Assembly (NCBI GenBank): GCA_009785395.1
Contig: WQWK01000081.1
Coordinates: forward strand, 1-8,369
Source of the DNA: Conexibacteraceae bacterium
Lineage (GTDB): Bacteria; Actinomycetota; Thermoleophilia; Solirubrobacterales; Solirubrobacteraceae
Length of the DNA stretch: 8,369 bases
Reading direction: 5' to 3'
Position 1 is the first letter of the stretch; the number at the start of each line of letters is the position of its first letter. The notes under the pieces are model-generated. The model made no database searches. It saw only the letters and a list, made by a program, of their open reading frames with translations, and was not told the origin of the DNA. Positions 6,107-8,369 of this stretch are shown in pieces. The translations under genes were made by a program, and so were the position numbers.

Positions 6107-6880
6107 GTGGCAGCGCCACGTGCGCTCGACCCCAAGTGGGCCCAGCGCCTGCGCCGTCTGCGCGGGCGTGGCTGGGCGCTGATCCCGGTCATCTCGATCG
6201 TCGGCGTGATCTTCGCGATCCGCTACGCCTCGGATACGGCCAGCTGGCTGACCTACCTGGCGCTGGTGGCGGTGCCGCTGCTGGCGGTCGCGGCACTGGG
6301 ATGGCTGGCGCGCGGTGCGCGTCCGTGGCTGGCGCTCGCCGCCGTCGGACTGTTCGTGATCGTCTGGCGTACGCCGGGGAGCCTTGCCGGCCAGGCGGCC
6401 GGCGCGCTGCTGACGGGCCTGTCCTGCGTGACGCTCGGGGTGCTGCTGTCAGCGGTCACGCCGAGCCGCTGGCTCAAGCTCGGGATCATCGCGATGGCCT
6501 GCGCCGACGTCTGGCTGATCGCCTCCAACCAGCTGCAGGCGCCCAACACCGTGCTGGTGCAGGCGCGTCCGGGCGCCGGCCTGCCGCAGCTCCAGTCAGA
6601 GCAGTTCGGCACCGTCACGATGGGCTACGGAGACCTGTTCGTCGCGGGGCTGCTCGGCGGCGTGTTCGCATCCAGGGTGCGGGTCCAGCGCACCGCGGCC
6701 GTTCTGACGCTTGCGATCGCGGCGGTCTTCGACCTGCTGTTCCTGGTCGTCGCCAACCTGCCGGCGACGGTGCCGGTCGCGCTCGCGCTGCTCGTCGTCG
6801 AGGCCGGACTGGCGCTGAGGGCTAGTGCGCGTTCCGGCCGGTCGACGCGGGAGGACGCGATTCCTCCGCCAGCGACGTGA
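6107..6880 (+). CDS. Polytopic membrane protein, candidate GxGD-type intramembrane aspartyl protease
   Basis: Not recognised with certainty. From GTG 6107 the protein has 257 residues: a short, basic N terminus (RLRRLRGRG, 14-22), then about eight hydrophobic segments (roughly 23-38, 47-68, 73-87, 93-116, 122-141, 170-188, 196-216, 219-237) and a hydrophilic tail. Three features together recall presenilin/signal peptide peptidase proteases: an aspartate inside the fifth segment (ACADVWLIAS, D134), MGYGDLFVAGLLGG in the sixth (G-Y-G-D, D176), and a proline-rich last segment, LPATVPVALALL, with P-x-A-L at 223-226. Such enzymes use one Asp in each of two neighbouring helices plus a PAL motif two helices after GxGD. 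Prepilin peptidases also carry GxGD but normally with a following lysine, which is missing here. An unrelated membrane protein remains possible. The frame is open upstream through pckG; GTG 6107 and TTG 6092 are candidate starts, neither with a clear ribosome binding site. Its last 59 bases overlap the convergent gene. Confidence 0.6.
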   Translation: MAAPRALDPKWAQRLRRLRGRGWALIPVISIVGVIFAIRYASDTASWLTYLALVAVPLLAVAALGWLARGARPWLALAAVGLFVIVWRTPGSLAGQAAGALLTGLSCVTLGVLLSAVTPSRWLKLGIIAMACADVWLIASNQLQAPNTVLVQARPGAGLPQLQSEQFGTVTMGYGDLFVAGLLGGVFASRVRVQRTAAVLTLAIAAVFDLLFLVVANLPATVPVALALLVVEAGLALRASARSGRSTREDAIPPPAT

Positions 6881-7439
6881 TCGCGAGGGTGCCGCGCGCG
6901 GCATCCTCGAGCACGTCGGTGGCCTCCTCGGCGGTGCGCGCGTAGAGCTCGACCAGCAGGTGCACGACGACGCGGTCGTCATCGTGCTTGTGGAAGCGGA
7001 CGTGGGTGAAGAACTCGCGGGTGCCGGGGTCGCCGAAGGCCGCGTAGGACAGCGCGTCGCCGGCGTCGGGGCCCGAGCAGGTCTCGACGTCGTCGGCATC
7101 GACCGTCACGGTGCAGGAGGCGATCCAGGGCGTGCCGGTGATCATCCGCTCCCAGCGATCCTCGATCGGCTCCACGCGCCCGTTGTGGAAGCCGAGGTGC
7201 GGCTGGTCGTGCATGCACTCGAGGCATTGCACGACGGCCTCCTGCATCTCATCGACGACATCGGTGCGCTCGCCCGTCTCCGGATCGATGCGGTGGATGC
7301 CCTCGTAATGCAGCTGTACTTCCAGATTCGTTGACCAGCAGCGGTAGCAGCGCAACCAACTACGGACTTCGGTTGAGCCCTCCATCCACCCGATTCTAGA
7401 CATGCTCGCTGCGTCCGAACGTGACGCCGTCCGGTTCAT
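6822..7439 (-). CDS. Uncharacterised protein with an N-terminal zinc-ribbon-like cysteine set
   Basis: I do not recognise this 205-residue protein. From ATG 7439 it has a serine/arginine-rich start, then two CxxC pairs: CYRC (C31, C34) and CLEC (C72, C75). Between them lie a likely beta strand (LEVQLHYEG) and an acidic, polar stretch. Four cysteines in this arrangement suggest a zinc ribbon. The C-terminal part (about 100-190) is acidic with mixed strands (FFTHVRFHKHDDDRVVVHLLVELYA) and a helix; no signal peptide or membrane segment is visible. The ATG overlaps the stop of the DipZ-like gene as ATGA, the classic sign of coupled translation. Later starts at 7403 and 7385 are alternatives: TAGAAT 7 bases before 7385 could drive a leaderless 187-residue form. 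The 3' end overlaps the membrane protein gene by 59 bases tail to tail. Redox or metal-related work beside a thioredoxin protein is only a guess. Confidence 0.75.
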   Translation of the reverse strand: MNRTASRSDAASMSRIGWMEGSTEVRSWLRCYRCWSTNLEVQLHYEGIHRIDPETGERTDVVDEMQEAVVQCLECMHDQPHLGFHNGRVEPIEDRWERMITGTPWIASCTVTVDADDVETCSGPDAGDALSYAAFGDPGTREFFTHVRFHKHDDDRVVVHLLVELYARTAEEATDVLEDAARGTLAITSLAEESRPPASTGRNAH

Positions 7440-8369
7440 CCGAACGTGAAGTCGTAAGCCTGCACCCCGCGGGGGATCTGGACGGTGATCTGGAAGGTCG
7501 CGTCGGCGCGCAGCTTCACGAGGCTGTAGAGGCGCTGGCCGGTGACCGTGAAGTAGCCGCCGGGGCCGACATCGGCGCCGCGGTCGGCGGCGGCGATCGG
7601 CTTGCCGCCGAGCAGCACGCGCCCGCGCCGCGGCCGGTCGCCCTCCGAGGTCATCACCAGGTAGACGTCGCGGGCCTGCACCCCGCCCCCGATGCTGGCG
7701 CTGGCGGCCGCCGGGGTGATCGATTGCGCGCCCGCCTTCCAGGTCCCGCCCAGCGCCCACTGGTTGACGCCGAGGCTCGCGGGGAGCGTGTACGAATACG
7801 TGCCGCTCTGCAGCGGCTCGACGAAGTCCTCGTTGCCGGCCTGCGCCCGCTGCGGGTTCAGGTACGTCTCGGTCGAGGCGAGCCGCGTGGAGGCTGTCTG
7901 CGCGCGGGCGGTCATCAGCGGCGGCAGATGCTTGGCGCCGGCTGCGAGCAGCAGTGCGCGCACATCCATCTCATCCGTGCCGTAGCCGCCCTCGCCGGGC
8001 TCGTAGCGGCGCACCTCGCCGCTTGCGTCGATGTAGTACTCGGCCGGCCAGTACTGGTTGCCGTACGCGTCCCAGGTCCCGTAATGGTTGTCCTGCACGA
8101 CCGGGTAGGTGATGCCGTCGGTCTGGATCGCCTGGCGCACGTTGCCGGCCTCCTGCTCGAACGTGAACTCGGGCGTCTCGACGCCGACGACATCGAGCCC
8201 GTAGCGGTGGTAGTGCCTGTAGAGCCCCTCGACGAACGGCAGCGTGCGGATGCAGTTGATGCACGTGTAGGTCCAGAAGTCGACGAGCACGACGTGGCCA
8301 CGCAGCCCCGCGATCGTCAGCGGCCTGTCGCCCGGGGTGTTGAACCAGTCCTGGGTGTCCTTGAAGCCC
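7436..8369 (-). CDS. DipZ-like thioredoxin-domain protein (cytochrome c biogenesis/redoxin family), 5' end cut by the window
   Basis: 310 C-terminal residues are visible, reading in from the right edge. The first 145 or so form a thioredoxin/TlpA-like domain: DWFNTPGDRPLTIAGLRGHV, then VDFWTYTCINCIRTLP with the redox pair C36 and C39 (bases 8252-8263), GVETPEFTFE, and YGNQYWPAEYYID near the cis-proline loop. The C-terminal 180 residues match the beta-rich domain found at the end of DipZ proteins: TETYLNPQRA, NQWALGGTW, ARDVYLVM, GQRLYSLVKL and the final YDFTFG. In mycobacterial DipZ these domains follow a CcdA-like membrane part that passes electrons from cytoplasmic thioredoxin to the extracytoplasmic domain. 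That part, or a signal peptide, would lie beyond the window, so full DipZ and a CcdA-less redoxin cannot be told apart. The domain probably works outside the membrane. The stop codon is shared with the next gene's start (ATGA). Confidence 0.93.
   Translation of the reverse strand, partial: GFKDTQDWFNTPGDRPLTIAGLRGHVVLVDFWTYTCINCIRTLPFVEGLYRHYHRYGLDVVGVETPEFTFEQEAGNVRQAIQTDGITYPVVQDNHYGTWDAYGNQYWPAEYYIDASGEVRRYEPGEGGYGTDEMDVRALLLAAGAKHLPPLMTARAQTASTRLASTETYLNPQRAQAGNEDFVEPLQSGTYSYTLPASLGVNQWALGGTWKAGAQSITPAAASASIGGGVQARDVYLVMTSEGDRPRRGRVLLGGKPIAAADRGADVGPGGYFTVTGQRLYSLVKLRADATFQITVQIPRGVQAYDFTFG

Noticed and set aside
6107..6880. Type IV prepilin peptidase (A24) reading of the GYGD protein
   Set aside because: The lysine usually following GxGD is absent, the segment after D134 does not match the usual prepilin peptidase pattern, and no pilus genes are nearby. 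A22-like is the better, still unproven, guess.
7440..7760. N-terminal extension of the zinc-ribbon protein frame
   Set aside because: It overlaps the DipZ-like gene in another frame and is an Arg-rich shadow; the ATGA overlap marks a better start.

Overview
The window is a high-GC, gene-dense bacterial segment with eight protein-coding genes. Two of them run off the window edges (an acyl-CoA synthetase at the left, a DipZ-type thioredoxin protein at the right). Base composition, a GTP-dependent PEP carboxykinase, a cysteine-free Rrf2 regulator, GTG/TTG starts and apparently leaderless genes suggest an actinobacterium (Actinomycetota). The Thermoleophilia/Solirubrobacterales are my best guess, but that is an impression from protein style, not a computed placement. 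I see no RNA gene, mobile element, CRISPR array or origin, and no gene-free stretch longer than about 60 bases.

Left block (1-3608, all on the minus strand, in transcription order): a malyl-CoA lyase-like HpcH/HpaI (CitE-type) protein (GTG start, strong ribosome binding site), then a hairpin and an AT-rich control region, then an Rrf2-family regulator, a PaaG-like enoyl-CoA hydratase/isomerase and an acyl-CoA synthetase. The last three are packed within 30 bases of each other and look like a self-regulated acyl-CoA (fatty or aromatic acid) catabolic operon.

Middle block (3652-6044, plus strand): a small MaoC/hot-dog hydratase, transcribed divergently from the lyase across only 43 bases, followed 38 bases later by pckG. 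The hydratase carries the N-x-x-P-L-H active-site variant that I associate with itaconyl-/mesaconyl-CoA hydratases. Together with the lyase this suggests interconversion of a branched C5 or C4 unsaturated CoA ester, its hydroxy-CoA ester, and glyoxylate or pyruvate plus a short acyl-CoA. pckG would then draw C4 acids into gluconeogenesis. The exact substrate cannot be read from the sequence.

Right block: behind a strong hairpin after pckG lies an unrecognised eight-helix membrane protein. It has one aspartate in a helix, then a G-Y-G-D motif in the next helix and a P-x-A-L sequence two helices later. That arrangement resembles GxGD intramembrane aspartyl proteases (presenilin/signal peptide peptidase type) and is the most interesting item here. 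Its 3' end overlaps, tail to tail, a minus-strand gene for an uncharacterised zinc-ribbon protein, which is itself coupled by an ATGA overlap to the upstream DipZ-like thioredoxin gene.
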